Source: Chamaecrista fasciculata
Taxonomy: Eukaryota > Streptophyta > Magnoliopsida > Fabales > Fabaceae
Assembly (NCBI GenBank): GCA_003254925.1
Contig: QANZ01006845.1
Span: 124,001-188,000 of the forward strand
DNA length: 64,000 nucleotides
Direction: 5' to 3'
Shown here: positions 53,865 through 64,000 of the stretch, in pieces
Layout: each line of letters starts with the position of its first letter
Position numbering within the stretch: position 1 is the first letter of the stretch
Made by a program: the position numbers and the translations under genes
Notes under the pieces: model-generated
What the model was told of the DNA's origin: nothing
Seen by the model: the letters and a program-made list of their open reading frames with translations, nothing else
Databases searched by the model: none

Positions 53865-56105
53865 TCAGGAGTCATAGCCATCAATAGGTTCTAACCGCCA
53901 TTCACTTCCATAGTAAGAATTAGGCAATCCAAGCCAAAACTTGAAAGCCTCAGCTGCCCTCTTCCTCTCGCTTCTTCTGTCCTGCCTAGCCTTTGAAGCA
54001 TGCTTACTTGTAAATAATCTTGAATGCATTTCCACATAGATTCGAGTAAACTTGGTCTTGTTTGGTGAAATCCCATTCTCTTCCATGCAAGCCACAATTT
54101 CCAAGGCCTTTTTAAAAAAAGCAGCCCTCACACAGATATCAGCCAAAGTATCTAAAAGCCCTTCATCCGGTTTAAGTGGAGCCATAAATGATGAATCAAC
54201 TTCTCCTCCTTCCTTTTCCTTTTCCTTTTCCTTGTCCACCCTACACCTCTCCTTCACCTCATTCCAAAGTAGAAGTGCCTCTCCAGGTCTTCTTGCTAAG
54301 GCAATTCCATTGGCAAGACTTCCATATGTTGCCACATCAGGGTACAATCCAGTCTCCTTCATCTTCCCAATTATTTTCTTTGCTTCTTCAATCAATCCCA
54401 GCCTGCAGTATCCTTCAACCAACATATTCCAAGCTATGACATCAGCCTTCACTCGAGGATCATTCAGCATCTCGTCAAACACCTTTTGAGCCAGCTTTGG
54501 TTGACCTGACAAAGCAAAAGCCTTCATCAAAGTTGTATAACTAACCTTAGTGGGAGCTATTCCTATTGCTCTCATCTCGTTAAAGAAAGCAAGAGCCCCA
54601 GCACTGTCATCCACCAATATACATCCATCGATCAGAATATTATAGGAAACCACATCAGGTTTTATCCCTGCATCATCAGCCATCTCTTGAAGCAACTCCC
54701 TTGCCTTTTCTATCTGCAACTGCTTACAGTAACCCTTAAGGAGAATGTTGTAAGTTATCCGGTTTGCAGGAACACCAATTCTCGTCATCTCAGAGAGCAT
54801 TTGATGAGCCCTGTCCATGGAACCTGCCTTCACAAATGCTGAAACCACAGTGGTATACGATACGTGGTCAGGATGACTAGCCCTATCTTCCTGACGACGC
54901 ATTGCCTCAAGCATCCTCACTGTATCAGTTACACGACCCGCCTTCATATAACCTTTCATTAGAGTGGTGTAAATTCTGGAGTTGGGAGCATATAATTTTG
55001 GCAGCAATGGTGGTTCAGTGTTACTTGAACTAATGGAATTCGGAAGCAACTTGCTGAAAACGGACTCATCATTTTCAACCAAGTTTTCTGAATTGGACTC
55101 TCTTAATATCTTGCAAAGATCCCTTCTTTGATCCCTCATTGCTTGAACCAACTTCTCAGCAGTCTCCAAATCACCGAAACCAACATAAGCAGCAACAAGG
55201 GAATGCAAAGTAGTCATACATAAAGGAATTCCCAGTTCAAGAATCCTCTCTAATACAAACACAAGCAAGTATTTTCTATCATTTTTATAACATAGCTTAA
55301 TCATGATGTTATAAGTCAAGGCATCAGGCTGTACGCCATACCGAGGTATTTCATCGAACAGTTGCAAGAACTTGTGAGCGTCACCCAAATTGGCACAAGC
55401 ATTTAGGGCAGCATTAAAAGCAACTGTATCAGGCCGTGACTCGGAAACCATGTGAAGGTTGTTAAATTTACGGACGCGGCGGATAACTGCATTGAAGAGC
55501 CTGAGGGCTTCGACGGGACCGTCGTCGGCGGAAGAAGCGAGAGCACTGACGACGGCGCTCCAGGCTTTGAGGTGGGGAAGATAACCAGAGCGAAGCATGG
55601 ATTTGAGGATGGAGGTGGCATAGAGGGTGTGGCCGGCCTTGGTGGCGGCAACGGCGAGAAGGCCGAGACAATTGGCATCAAGACGGTGGAGCTGGCGCTC
55701 ATGGCGGAGGCGCGTGACGATGGACTGGGCGCGCGTGAGAGACAAGGGGGTATTCTGAAAGGATAACTGAGAAACCAAGCGGCTGAGACAAGTGGAGTTG
55801 GGAAGGTGGGAGGAGTGGGAGTAAGCAATCCAGGCGTGTTCTGTTTTGCGTTGGCGTAAGAGAGAGAGAAGGTTGTGATCTTGGGAGGAAGGAATCAAAG
55901 CAAGGTCTGAATCTGATGGGTCGGTGTAGTTGGAAGTGGCATCGACGGCAAAGAAGCGTGGGGAGGGTCGGAAGGAGAAATTGAAATTGAAATTGAAAGG
56001 AGGAGATGCGCAATGAAGAGGGAATGGGTTAGAGGCAGAAGAAGAAGCAGAAGAAGAAGACAAGAAGGTGGGTGAGAAGGGAGGTTGTATAATTGCAGCG
56101 TTCAT
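53865..56105 (-). CDS. HCF152: chloroplast PPR protein, HCF152-like
   Basis: A single uninterrupted exon of 746 codons from the ATG at 56105. A longer open frame begins with GTG at 56126, but the ATG gives a sensible N-terminus. The first about 60 residues are rich in Ser, Pro and Phe and lack acidic residues, as in a chloroplast transit peptide. From about residue 150 a series of P-type pentatricopeptide repeats follows, for example PDTVAFNAALNACANLGDAH, PDALTYNIMIKLCYKN, RITYNILLKGYCKQLQIEKA and PTKVSYTTLMKAFALSGQPK. The tail contains KRAAEAFKFWLGLPNSYYGS. From memory this tail and the repeat order match HCF152, which binds the psbH-petB intergenic RNA and is needed for processing and stability of petB transcripts. 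No DYW or E domain is present. Convergent with MCM8, with about 630 bp between stop codons. Confidence 0.88.
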   Translation of the reverse strand: MNAAIIQPPFSPTFLSSSSASSSASNPFPLHCASPPFNFNFNFSFRPSPRFFAVDATSNYTDPSDSDLALIPSSQDHNLLSLLRQRKTEHAWIAYSHSSHLPNSTCLSRLVSQLSFQNTPLSLTRAQSIVTRLRHERQLHRLDANCLGLLAVAATKAGHTLYATSILKSMLRSGYLPHLKAWSAVVSALASSADDGPVEALRLFNAVIRRVRKFNNLHMVSESRPDTVAFNAALNACANLGDAHKFLQLFDEIPRYGVQPDALTYNIMIKLCYKNDRKYLLVFVLERILELGIPLCMTTLHSLVAAYVGFGDLETAEKLVQAMRDQRRDLCKILRESNSENLVENDESVFSKLLPNSISSSNTEPPLLPKLYAPNSRIYTTLMKGYMKAGRVTDTVRMLEAMRRQEDRASHPDHVSYTTVVSAFVKAGSMDRAHQMLSEMTRIGVPANRITYNILLKGYCKQLQIEKARELLQEMADDAGIKPDVVSYNILIDGCILVDDSAGALAFFNEMRAIGIAPTKVSYTTLMKAFALSGQPKLAQKVFDEMLNDPRVKADVIAWNMLVEGYCRLGLIEEAKKIIGKMKETGLYPDVATYGSLANGIALARRPGEALLLWNEVKERCRVDKEKEKEKEGGEVDSSFMAPLKPDEGLLDTLADICVRAAFFKKALEIVACMEENGISPNKTKFTRIYVEMHSRLFTSKHASKARQDRRSERKRAAEAFKFWLGLPNSYYGSEWRLEPIDGYDS

Positions 56106-56448
56106 TTGGGAACGGAAAACACCCACGATCTGCTATTCTCTGTTACTGCAGCTCTACGACTTTTTTTCATTTTTCTTTGTAGATAAGAGATGCCATTTTT
56201 CTTTTTCTTTTTTTAATTTTTGGGGCCAAGAAGAAATGAGATGAGATCCTCCTTCTCAGTCTCACTTTGCAGGTGTTTGAATGGAAATCGAATGTAATAC
56301 GTTTTAAGCAATCCCTCCTCTTGTTTCCAAAGTCACGTGTCCCCTTTTAAGTGATTGCAAATAGAATTATTATCACCATCACCTATCAACTATCAAGTAT
56401 TAACTATTAAATAAAGCGTTGAATTGAGTCCAAAAATAATAATAATAT

Positions 56449-56873
56449 GGATAAATTACACTTTGGTACTTCATAGTTTGGTCATATTTCACTCTGGTAC
56501 GCTGTGGTTTAAAAAATAACACTTAAGTACCCTGTGGTATTCTCCATTAATACTTTGGTACCCTTTAGAGTTATTTTGTAATTTTAACCATAACAAATTT
56601 TGCAAAAATTACATATTGACCCCAAATTGTTTTTAAAGTTTTCATTTTAGTCCTTAGATAATATGTATCTAAAGACCTAATTGTAATTTTCTGAAAATAT
56701 TGAGGGTCAAAATATAATTTTTGCAAAATTTAATATGGTTAAAATTACAAAATAGTTCCAAAGGTACCAAAATGTTAATGGTCATACCACAAGGTACCAA
56801 AGCGTCATTTTTTAAACCACAATGTACCAAAGTAAAATATGACCAAACCATATGGTACTAAAGTATAATTGAC
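56449..56873. repeat. foldback repeat, 'TTGGTACC' family, copy 1
   Basis: Starts ggataaattacactttggta; the right arm carries 'ccacaaggtaccaaag' and 'ccaaaccatatggtac' and ends about gtataattgac. The middle has 'ttttgcaaaaattac' facing 'ataatttttgcaaaat'. It sits inside an (AAT)n microsatellite that continues on both sides. Confidence 0.7.
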
Positions 56874-56990
56874 TCTAATAATAATAATGATAATAATAAT
56901 AAAGGGTTGAAATATGAGCAAAAGAATCACTCCAAATTGTCTATGTAAGAACACGGATATTAATATCGTACCAAAAATAACAACATTCAT

Positions 56991-57394
56991 TAGGGTATAT
57001 TACATTTTGGTACCATGGGGTTTGACCCTATTTCACTTTGGTACCTTGTGTTTTGAAACCTGACACTTTGGTACCCTATATGGTATTCTCCATTAATACT
57101 TTGGTACCCTTTGGAGCTATTTTATAATTTTAACCATAACAAATTTTGCAAAAATTACATATTGACCACAAAAAAATTTCAAAAAATTACAAATAAGTCC
57201 TTGGATACATATTATCTAGGGACTAAAATGAAAACTTTAAAAAATTTTGGGGTCAATATGTAATTTTTGAAAAATTTGTTATGGTTAAAATTACAAAATA
57301 GCTCCAAAGGGCACCAAAGTGTTAATGGAGAATACCACAAGGTACCAAAATGTCAGGTTTCAAACCACAAGATACCAAAGTGTAATTTACCCTA
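56991..57394. repeat. foldback repeat, 'TTGGTACC' family, copy 2
   Basis: Starts agggtatattacattttggt and ends ccaaagtgtaatttacccta. Modules are in the same order as in copy 1, and the internal arms (ttttgcaaaaattacatatt facing aatatgtaatttttgaaaaa) are better conserved. The two copies lie 120 bp apart in the same orientation. Confidence 0.75.
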
Positions 57395-58277
57395 TTTTTA
57401 AAAACACAAATATAACGGGCACGGTTTACACTCCTGAAAATCCAACTCTCTTATTTATTTAATCTTTTAAGAAAAAACATATATGGTTCTACTTCTACCA
57501 GTCAAAAATTAACCTCTTCAATTTTCAGGTGAGTGAGAGTGACTGCGTCAGAATTATACGGGGATAGGTGTGCGATTTTATTATTCTTATTATTTTTATT
57601 TTTTGATCAAGAAAAGAACAACCTTTAGAAAAAACGATAACCCCCAGAAAAGTTTAAGCTGTTGGGAGAACCTTATAGGTGTGAGATTAAAATTAGGGTT
57701 GCTACAATTACAGATGAGTTACATGCAGTAGCACCAAAACTGCAATTCCACGAAAGCAAGAACTTGCATCAGTTTCAGTCACAGACTGACTTTAAGTGGT
57801 TGTTTCAGCCTTTTGTTTAGTTGTTTTGCTGCTTGCTGCAAAGTTTGGATTGGTTCTTCCCTTTTTCTTTTTAATGCATCCTTGTTTACGAAGAAAATAA
57901 AGATAATTGATCAAATTAAAATAAAAATCCTAAAAAGAAATTCAAGAGCTTGGTGCATGCTTCATCCAATGTAGTACAAAAGCAAAGAAGAATGTAGCAA
58001 ATTATTTTTCCAATCAGTTACATAAAATCTTGACCAATACCAAAGCTCCTAATGAAATCAGACAAACATGGTTCCCGGATTTACACTAAAGCTTTAAAAT
58101 AGTAAATATTACTCCAAAGATAAATATACAAACCTTGATAACAATTATCTGGACTCAACAACCAACATTTCCTAATGTCTGTATACACATAATATTAATG
58201 CATTTTGTATGCCGAGGGAACTCAGTAAATCTCCACTAGCATTCAAATCACACGACGGGTTGAAGGGTCAATAGTAG
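57395..58277. other. intergenic stretch and NF-YB 3' UTR
   Basis: No coding frame seen. The part from about 57950 is likely the 3' UTR of the minus-strand NF-YB gene. Confidence 0.4.
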
Positions 58278-60630
58278 CTACTCTGGGCCTTGCATAGGAA
58301 CCATCATATGTTGAGCCTGACGTGAAAAATTAAAAGTCAGCTTAATAGAGACATTCAGCATCAAAAGAAGACTTAAACTGCGATAAAGACATACATGATA
58401 ATACAGACATTCAATGGCATCTAAAGGAATGCTCTAGACAAACTTAAGGCTAAAATGAGTCATCTGTGGATATTTTTCTCTAAATAATATCAGAAAGTTA
58501 AACCCCCCCCCCCCCCNNNNNNNNNNCCCCAAATCTTAGAACTTCAAACCCCAAACCACACAAACACCACCCCCAAAAAAATTGTCCATAAACCATACTG
58601 CATCATTCAAACACCATTATGAGTGACAACTGTCCAGGCAGCCCAAAAAGATAATATCTCCATTGAAGTCCAAAAACAGCTAACCCTAAGAAAAAAACCT
58701 CCTGTCTGATGAACTATATGAGCGACCGGGTAGCCCAAAATAAATATTATCCTCACTGAGGTCCAAAAACCCCCCAAGAAAGAACCTTTTGTCAGCTCTG
58801 TCCCATGAACCCCCCAATATCCGTGAAATCTCGTTCAATCTGATGCATTCCGCAAAAGAAAATTCCAATTAGCCCGGCAGCCAATATAGCTTTGAGGCTC
58901 TCGATTGTTATACACTTTGTTTTTTTTTTTTTTTGAGTCATGTTATACACTTCGTTAAGGAAAGAGAAAATGTGAATCTCTGATGATGTACTACTTGCCA
59001 ATGCTCTCATTTTGAGCAACAAACCAGAGTTAAGTCAACCAACAAAAATTGCCAAACACAGGCCCATATTATATCAGCTTAAGCATAATCTGACAAAGCC
59101 TGGAGATTGCAAGAGAGGAGCATATTGAACTTAGATATCAATCATAGCCTGGACAACTGTCCACCAGTTACTTCATCGGGAGCCTGGATTAGCATCGCCT
59201 CCTAGATATAACCCACTTGAAATGAAAAGACTAGAATACCATCAGGCATTAATTATAAGATAGGCCTTCTGATTCTCAAAGGTTAATAATATGCCTTTTT
59301 AAAAACTAATCAAAAAGGAATCAGAGCTAACGTAGTGTAGAACTTTATAAAATAAGCTTAAACAGGGCCAATAAAAAGAACAAGGGATTAAACCTAAACC
59401 CTACGAATCAAGCACCAAGAATCTATACATCCTATCTTCATCACACAAAAAATGAACCTACTTATTCTTCTGCACTAATATTTAATCTTGTGGGGAACAA
59501 TTATCAAAGATATATTACAGTTAACTATCAGAGTTCAAAAGGCACTATCAACATCATTAATTAAAATGACACAGGGCTCGGAGCCAGAGAGTGATTACCT
59601 GAGAACTTGTGTAATTAACACCTTGTGGAAAAGAACCTTGATGAGTAAGCTGTCAATTTCATATAATATTCCAGCATAAGATGATACACCAACAAAAATA
59701 AACGTCCAGTAACAAAAGCATAGTTCATGAAGATATAATCCACCTGAGCATTAGGACTTGGTTGAACATCTTTCTTGGCAGATGCATCCCCACCCTTAGC
59801 AGAACTCTTAGTATCACCCTGACAAGCCATAATTTGAAATCACATTGATATGTAATAAAAATCCAACAAAATAGTGTGAAAAGTATTCGACAGTTAAAGA
59901 AAGATTAAAATATACCTCCATCTGCAAATTCCCAATCGCCCAAGAGAGAAAGCCAAAAACAAAAATGAAAACAATACATCAGTAGAAAATCAGTTTAATA
60001 GAATAATATGCAGTGTAGATCATAGGCCCCAAAACTTATATCAAAATGGTTTAATAAACAGACAAAAAAATTGGAAACGGTAAAGAGCTCTGATTTGATC
60101 TGCCAACAGTTTTCCCACGTTTAACAATCTCTAACAAGTAACTGAAGGAAACTGTAAATTTAAATTACCTCTCTGTATCTAGCTAGGTAAATCTTGAGGG
60201 GTTCAATATAATCCTCAAAACCAAGAGTTGTCATCGCCCAGAGTAAATCATCACCATTAATTGTCTTCCTCTTCTCTCTCTGACACTTATCACTTGCCCT
60301 ACATCACAAAAGTTGCAATTGATTAAACCGCGAGAGAAATGGCGAATGGTAGAGTGAGTCTATAGAGAAAGGAAGAGTTGAAGTTTATAGATGTAGAATG
60401 AAGTAAAAGACATACTCGCTGGTGATAAAGCTGATGAACTCAGAGACGCATTCCTGGACGGTCTCCTTGGCGTCCTTGGCGATTTTTCCATTAGCAGGAA
60501 GGGCCTTCTTCATAATTCGGCTGATATTGGCGATGGGAAGGTACCTGTCCTGCTCTCGGACATTAGAGCGGGGGCTATGGTCACCGCTGTCATGGCTAGC
60601 ACCGCCTGGACTGGAGGGAGCATCAGCCAT
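58278..60630 (-). CDS. NF-YB: nuclear transcription factor Y subunit B (NF-YB1/8/10 type)
   Basis: Six exons, 60630-60416, 60298-60169, 59921-59916, 59818-59744, 59649-59599 and 58316-58278, give 171 residues. The N-terminus [18 protein letters not shown] leads to the histone-fold core: [60 protein letters not shown] and [19 protein letters not shown], ending IYLARYRE. These are the H2B-like helices that pair with NF-YC and recruit NF-YA to CCAAT boxes. The third exon is only 6 nt (ATGGAG, Met-Glu) and restores the family sequence RYREMEGDTKSS. The C-terminus ends MMVPMQGPE. The core Asp/Leu residues are those of the non-LEC1 group. A poly-C gap lies in the last intron. Confidence 0.95.
58517..58526. 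other. assembly gap inside poly-C tract
   Basis: Ten N bases lie between C-runs within the last intron of the NF-YB gene. Coding exons are unaffected. Confidence 0.95.
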
Positions 60631-61030
60631 GGTCGCCGGAACCCTAAGGAAAAAGAGGGATCGGAGAAAAACATGGAAAAAAGTGAGGGAAGAGAAAACC
60701 CTAGATGGAGGGAGAGAGAGAGAAGGAGAGGGGAAATGAATGTGAAATAAAAAGAAAGAAAATAAGGATACCTGGGATGGGAGTGAAGAATTTGTATTGG
60801 GCGGGAGATTAAAGATGAATGAATGAATAATAGAATAGATCGGTGAGAATGGAGAGTGATCGGACGCTGGAGAAGAGAGGACAATGGAGACGATTGAGAT
60901 GCGAGAGTGAAGCCTATCAGCACCGTCCGTTTTGTTTTTTTCACAACAAAATAGGCCAAATTTTTTTTTTTTCGCAAATTAAGCTGCCTATCACTTTTGT
61001 CAATCTTGAGAAGGATGAACACTTCACTTT

Positions 61031-61340
61031 GAGGGCGTGTCGCCGTGTCAGACACGTGTCAGTGTCCGACACTCGTAAGACACCGACACGACACATATTC
61101 ATAAATTTTAAAATATAAAATAATTTTGTGACTTTAGCATGACATATAAGAGAAAATAATAATACATATGACGTATATTATGAATAAAACTTGTAATTTT
61201 TAATTTTTTCATTAAAAATTATGAATATTTAATTATTTATATATATAAATATATGACGTGTCGTGTCGCGTAATATTGAGAGTTTAGCGTGTCGCTGTAT
61301 TCGTGTCCCGTGTCCGTGTCAGTGTCCATGCTTCCTAGGT
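61031..61340. repeat. foldback repeat rich in GTGTC/GACAC words
   Basis: The left arm has gggcgtgtcgccgtgtcaga and gtgtcagtgtccgacactcg; the right arm has atgacgtgtcgtgtcgcgta and cgtgtcccgtgtccgtgtca. An AT-rich centre separates them. The element lies upstream of NF-YB, about 400 bp from its start codon. Exact ends are not resolved. Confidence 0.55.
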
Positions 61341-61437
61341 CAGATCCAGCCTAAAATCAGAAAATTAATTTATAGCCAATAAAGCCGAACAAAAACATTT
61401 TTACATAAATTTTACACTTCACTTTCTCATTGATTTA

Positions 61438-61656
61438 AAATAAATAAATAAAACCAACAAGTGGTTGGCCCAAGTGGTAAGTAACTTGGTGCCGCTTAAG
61501 TAAGGTCCTCTGTTCGAGTCCTTGTGAATGCAGTTATCCTTGTTGGGAGACTCACTCACCATAGCCAGGTGTGCGACCCGGGTTGAGTCCGGATTAGTCG
61601 AGGAGTGGCCTCGGATATCGGGCAGGCAACTAAAAAAATAAATAAATAAATAAAAC
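61438..61656 (+). mobile_element. tRNA-derived SINE with 17-bp target duplication
   Basis: The 17-bp repeat aaataaataaataaaac at 61438-61454 and 61640-61656 encloses a body of about 185 bp. The body has an A-box-like tggcccaagtgg at 61466-61477 and a B-box-like tgttcgagtcc at 61511-61521, spaced as in RNA polymerase III internal promoters. It continues for about 110 bp without tRNA structure. The body is short and has no coding region. The phrase around the A and B boxes (ttggtgccgcttaagtaagg) resembles Au-type plant SINEs from memory. Because the target is itself an AAAT repeat, part of the duplication could be chance. Confidence 0.82.
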
Positions 61657-62589
61657 TAAATTGAGAATCTAACACTGTTTGACCCCAACAAAGAAAACTC
61701 ATTATTTAACAAGTCTTGAGCTGGCCTCATCAATTAACAAAAACGATCTCTCATTGCTAACTTTCCAATTTTCATATTTATATAAGGTGCATGGTTTTAT
61801 TCGCCTAAGCACTTTATATGTTAGTATTTTAAGACTTCTAATTATTCGTTAGAAAAATGCTTTATTGAAGAAAGAATTACTTATCAGTTATCAATTCTCT
61901 GTGGACTTTATCCTTAATCAAATGACTGATAAAGGTAGTCTAACTTCACTACCAAATTTACGAAGATTTTCCTGGTAATAAACTTATATATATATATAAA
62001 AAAAAAAACTTCAATTTGGTCCTAATTCTGGGATCTCTTCACATTACAGACTTACAGCGCCTGCTTCATTCAAACTGATGAAGCTAAAACAATTAATAAA
62101 GGGATTCGGCTAAAGTCCAAAGTCAAAAGAGTGGGCCAGGGAACCACACAGACACAGTATATGAGGTTTTCTTTTTTAAAAAAAATACACTTTTTGAACA
62201 TCAACATTATTTTATGACACAGACCTATATGTGAGCTCGAAGGCAACATCTCTAGTATAGCTACAAGAATCACGGCTACTAGATCCTAATAGACCTTGGA
62301 ATCAGCTGAAAAATATTTTCTGCGCTTATCAGCATTTCTAATATATCTTGTGGGCGGTGGTTACAAAGGCATATTGTCACATTTACAGGGCTCCAGATCG
62401 CAGCAAGGGCAAGACACTTCCAAGTTCCATGCCTCACTGGCGGCTGAGCAAACGGCATCGTTGCAAATTTACCCCACCTAACTGTAAAAGCCAAAATGAG
62501 ACGTTACAGACCAAAATAGGTAAATTATAGAAATCTACAGAATATGAGGTAACTAAAAATGCATACCAATCAGCAAAATTTCCTGGTAG
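61657..62589. other. intergenic DNA and probable 3' UTR of the RVE8-like gene
   Basis: Short frames here (62070-62273, 62279-62494) have no motif. The part adjoining 62590 is likely the 3' UTR of the minus-strand gene. Confidence 0.4.
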
Positions 62590-63502
62590 TTAAGCAGGTT
62601 GACATGATAGATCATGTGTTTCCCTTTTGGCTGCAATTCCTGCGGTAACTTCAACTGTCTTGCTATTGGCATCATATGATGACAATACCTTCCTCTGAAC
62701 AATGCAACATGGTGAACAAGTCCATCTCAGATTCATAGATATATCACATAATTCTTCATTTAAGTTCATTTGTAAACCAAGATTGATGACAGATGAGATG
62801 AGATGACAATAAAATTTAGTCAAATTAACCAGCAATTGTGCTGAAACTAATGTTAAGTTTGATGTTTTCATTTTACAATCATCTGAATAACTGGTTACGG
62901 GGGATTACTAGATTTTTCAGATATTTCAGTTAGCCTACATTTTTTATTTGGTAAGAATCAGGCAGTATCCTCTAGTCTATATTCTATATTTCAAGTCCTC
63001 ACCCAAAAAGAATGGCCATTATATATTTAATTATTTATATATATGAGGATTAAAAATGGTATGAATTAACTTTTACTTCTATGTGCAAATTGTCTTCTCT
63101 CATCTCTTTGAGCTCATCTCTAATTTCTCCTCACTTTCTTTAACAACTATCTACAAGGCTGCATTAACACAACTATTCACTGCTCACTTTCTACATAGTC
63201 AAAAAATTGAAAACCTAAAAACTAATGTAGAGAAGTGAGCTCAAGAATGATGAAACACTCAATTCTGACTTTAAATGTTAACTTTTTCTTTTCATCATTT
63301 CATTAGACCTGCAATATTATGCCAATTAAGATGGAATTTGACGTGCAAAATATAATATCAATTCTTGCAGATACTGAGGACGATCTACACAAATACTTGA
63401 AAACCAGAATAAACTGCAATAGAAATCGATATTGAAACTTACATAGGGTTCAAAGTCGGGGCTAGACAAGTTGACAGTGAGATTTCTCATTAACAACAAA
63501 AC
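62590..63502 (-). CDS. RVE8: REVEILLE8/LCL5-like MYB protein, last two exons (partial)
   Basis: Two exons are visible: 63502-63443, encoding VLLLMRNLTVNLSSPDFEPY, and 62694-62590, encoding RKVLSSYDANSKTVEVTAG and ending LSCQPA before TAA. Both have proper splice borders (ttctgcag acceptor, gtaagt donor, gttcag acceptor) and phase 0 joins. The string LMRNLTVNL-S-PDFE followed by RKVLSSYD is, from memory, the conserved C-terminal end of the RVE8/LCL5, RVE4 and RVE6 group of single-MYB circadian activators, which bind evening elements in clock gene promoters. The SHAQKYF-type MYB domain would lie beyond 64000, so the choice among RVE4, RVE6 and RVE8 is not certain. No further exon is recognised between 63503 and 64000. 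Confidence 0.75.
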
Positions 63503-63850
63503 CTGCAGAAGACCACCAAATATAATTTAACATTTGTAAATTTGCACTCAGCTCTGAAGAAAAAAATAAAAAGAAGTTCATTAGGTAATTAATCATTTTC
63601 TTTAACCAATTTCCTATTCTTTTCACAGCAGGCAGAGAACAGGACTAGGGCAGGAGCGGGAAAATAAGTTTGGGAGAAACAGGACTTGATATCACAACTG
63701 AAGGAACTTGGAACAACTACCTTCATAAAGACTGAATTCTATGACTTAAAATCATCATAAAAATGCAGCTCGTGCATCATTTATATGATTGTAAAGTGGG
63801 AATTTGATGGTCAAGCCAAAAAAGAAGAGGGTTTTGAAGGTCAAGCCAGC

Positions 63851-63856
<6 letters not shown>

Positions 63857-63888
<32 letters not shown>
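63857..63888. repeat. (GA)n microsatellite
   Basis: About 16 uninterrupted GA units within what is probably an intron of the RVE8-like gene. Confidence 0.9.
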
Positions 63889-63893
<5 letters not shown>

Positions 63894-64000
63894 GAAGGTA
63901 GTGGGGTTCATGATCATTCTACTTGACCCTAGCGTACTTTTCTGCACTTTATTTCCTTAGATATATTCCCCTCTGTTTTGCTACTTCTATCGTCCACATT

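Noticed and set aside
54052..55766. Several long plus-strand and minus-strand frames
   Set aside because: They are shadow frames of the single-exon PPR gene.
56106..56126. Longer start (GTG) for the HCF152-like protein
   Set aside because: The first codon is GTG; the in-frame ATG at 56105 begins a normal transit-peptide-like N-terminus.
61466..61521. Possible tRNA gene (A and B boxes)
   Set aside because: No acceptor stem or anticodon loop can be formed; the boxes belong to a SINE with target duplication.

Overview
The window is nuclear DNA from a eudicot plant. Genes are rich in introns with GT-AG borders, intergenic DNA is AT-rich, and every recognisable protein belongs to a plant family. 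The species cannot be named from this sequence. Three short N-runs sit inside long homopolymers and are unresolved assembly gaps.

Thirteen protein-coding genes are supported, twelve of them by family recognition. In order: an S1FA-like protein (+, 688-2144); a PLAC8/cell number regulator 8-like membrane protein (-, 4641-7186); a small secreted-peptide precursor of unknown family (-, 10411-10746); importin alpha-9 (+, 14330-19988); DEAD-box RNA helicase 57 (+, 22142-26359); the xylan synthase component IRX9 (+, 28611-30853); an IQD1/2-type calmodulin-binding protein (+, 35429-38530); the mitochondrial import J-protein TIM14 (+, 40221-41992); ribosomal protein S23 (+, 43471-44959); the MCM8 helicase (+, 47328-53238); an HCF152-like chloroplast PPR protein (-, 53865-56105); an NF-YB transcription factor subunit (-, 58278-60630); and the last two exons of a REVEILLE8/LCL5-like clock MYB protein (-, 62590-63502, continuing past the right edge). 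For each complete multi-exon gene I traced exons by hand; exon phases close and total lengths match the family's usual size.

The genes do not form a pathway. They cover DNA repair, RNA processing, translation, import and cell-wall synthesis. Their grouping is best read as ancestral microsynteny: from memory, the Arabidopsis homologues fall in three short intervals on chromosomes 2, 3 and 5, so this window looks like a less fractionated version of one ancestral block.

Between and inside genes there is a dense set of non-autonomous elements. Foldback (long inverted repeat) elements of several families carry repeated TTTTGGTCC modules in their arms. Three have clean or near-clean 9-bp target duplications typical of Mutator-like elements (7356-7995, 8385-9063, 20636-21933). 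The last is large, holds a GC-rich captured segment and an internal coding-like fragment, and resembles a Pack-MULE. There is also a 5'-truncated LINE carrying an RNase H domain (2839-3447, 14-bp duplication) and a tRNA-derived SINE (61455-61639, 17-bp duplication). One foldback copy ends exactly at the stop codon of the small secreted-peptide gene, which is the most unusual gene-element junction here. No CRISPR array, operon, rRNA gene or true tRNA gene was seen.
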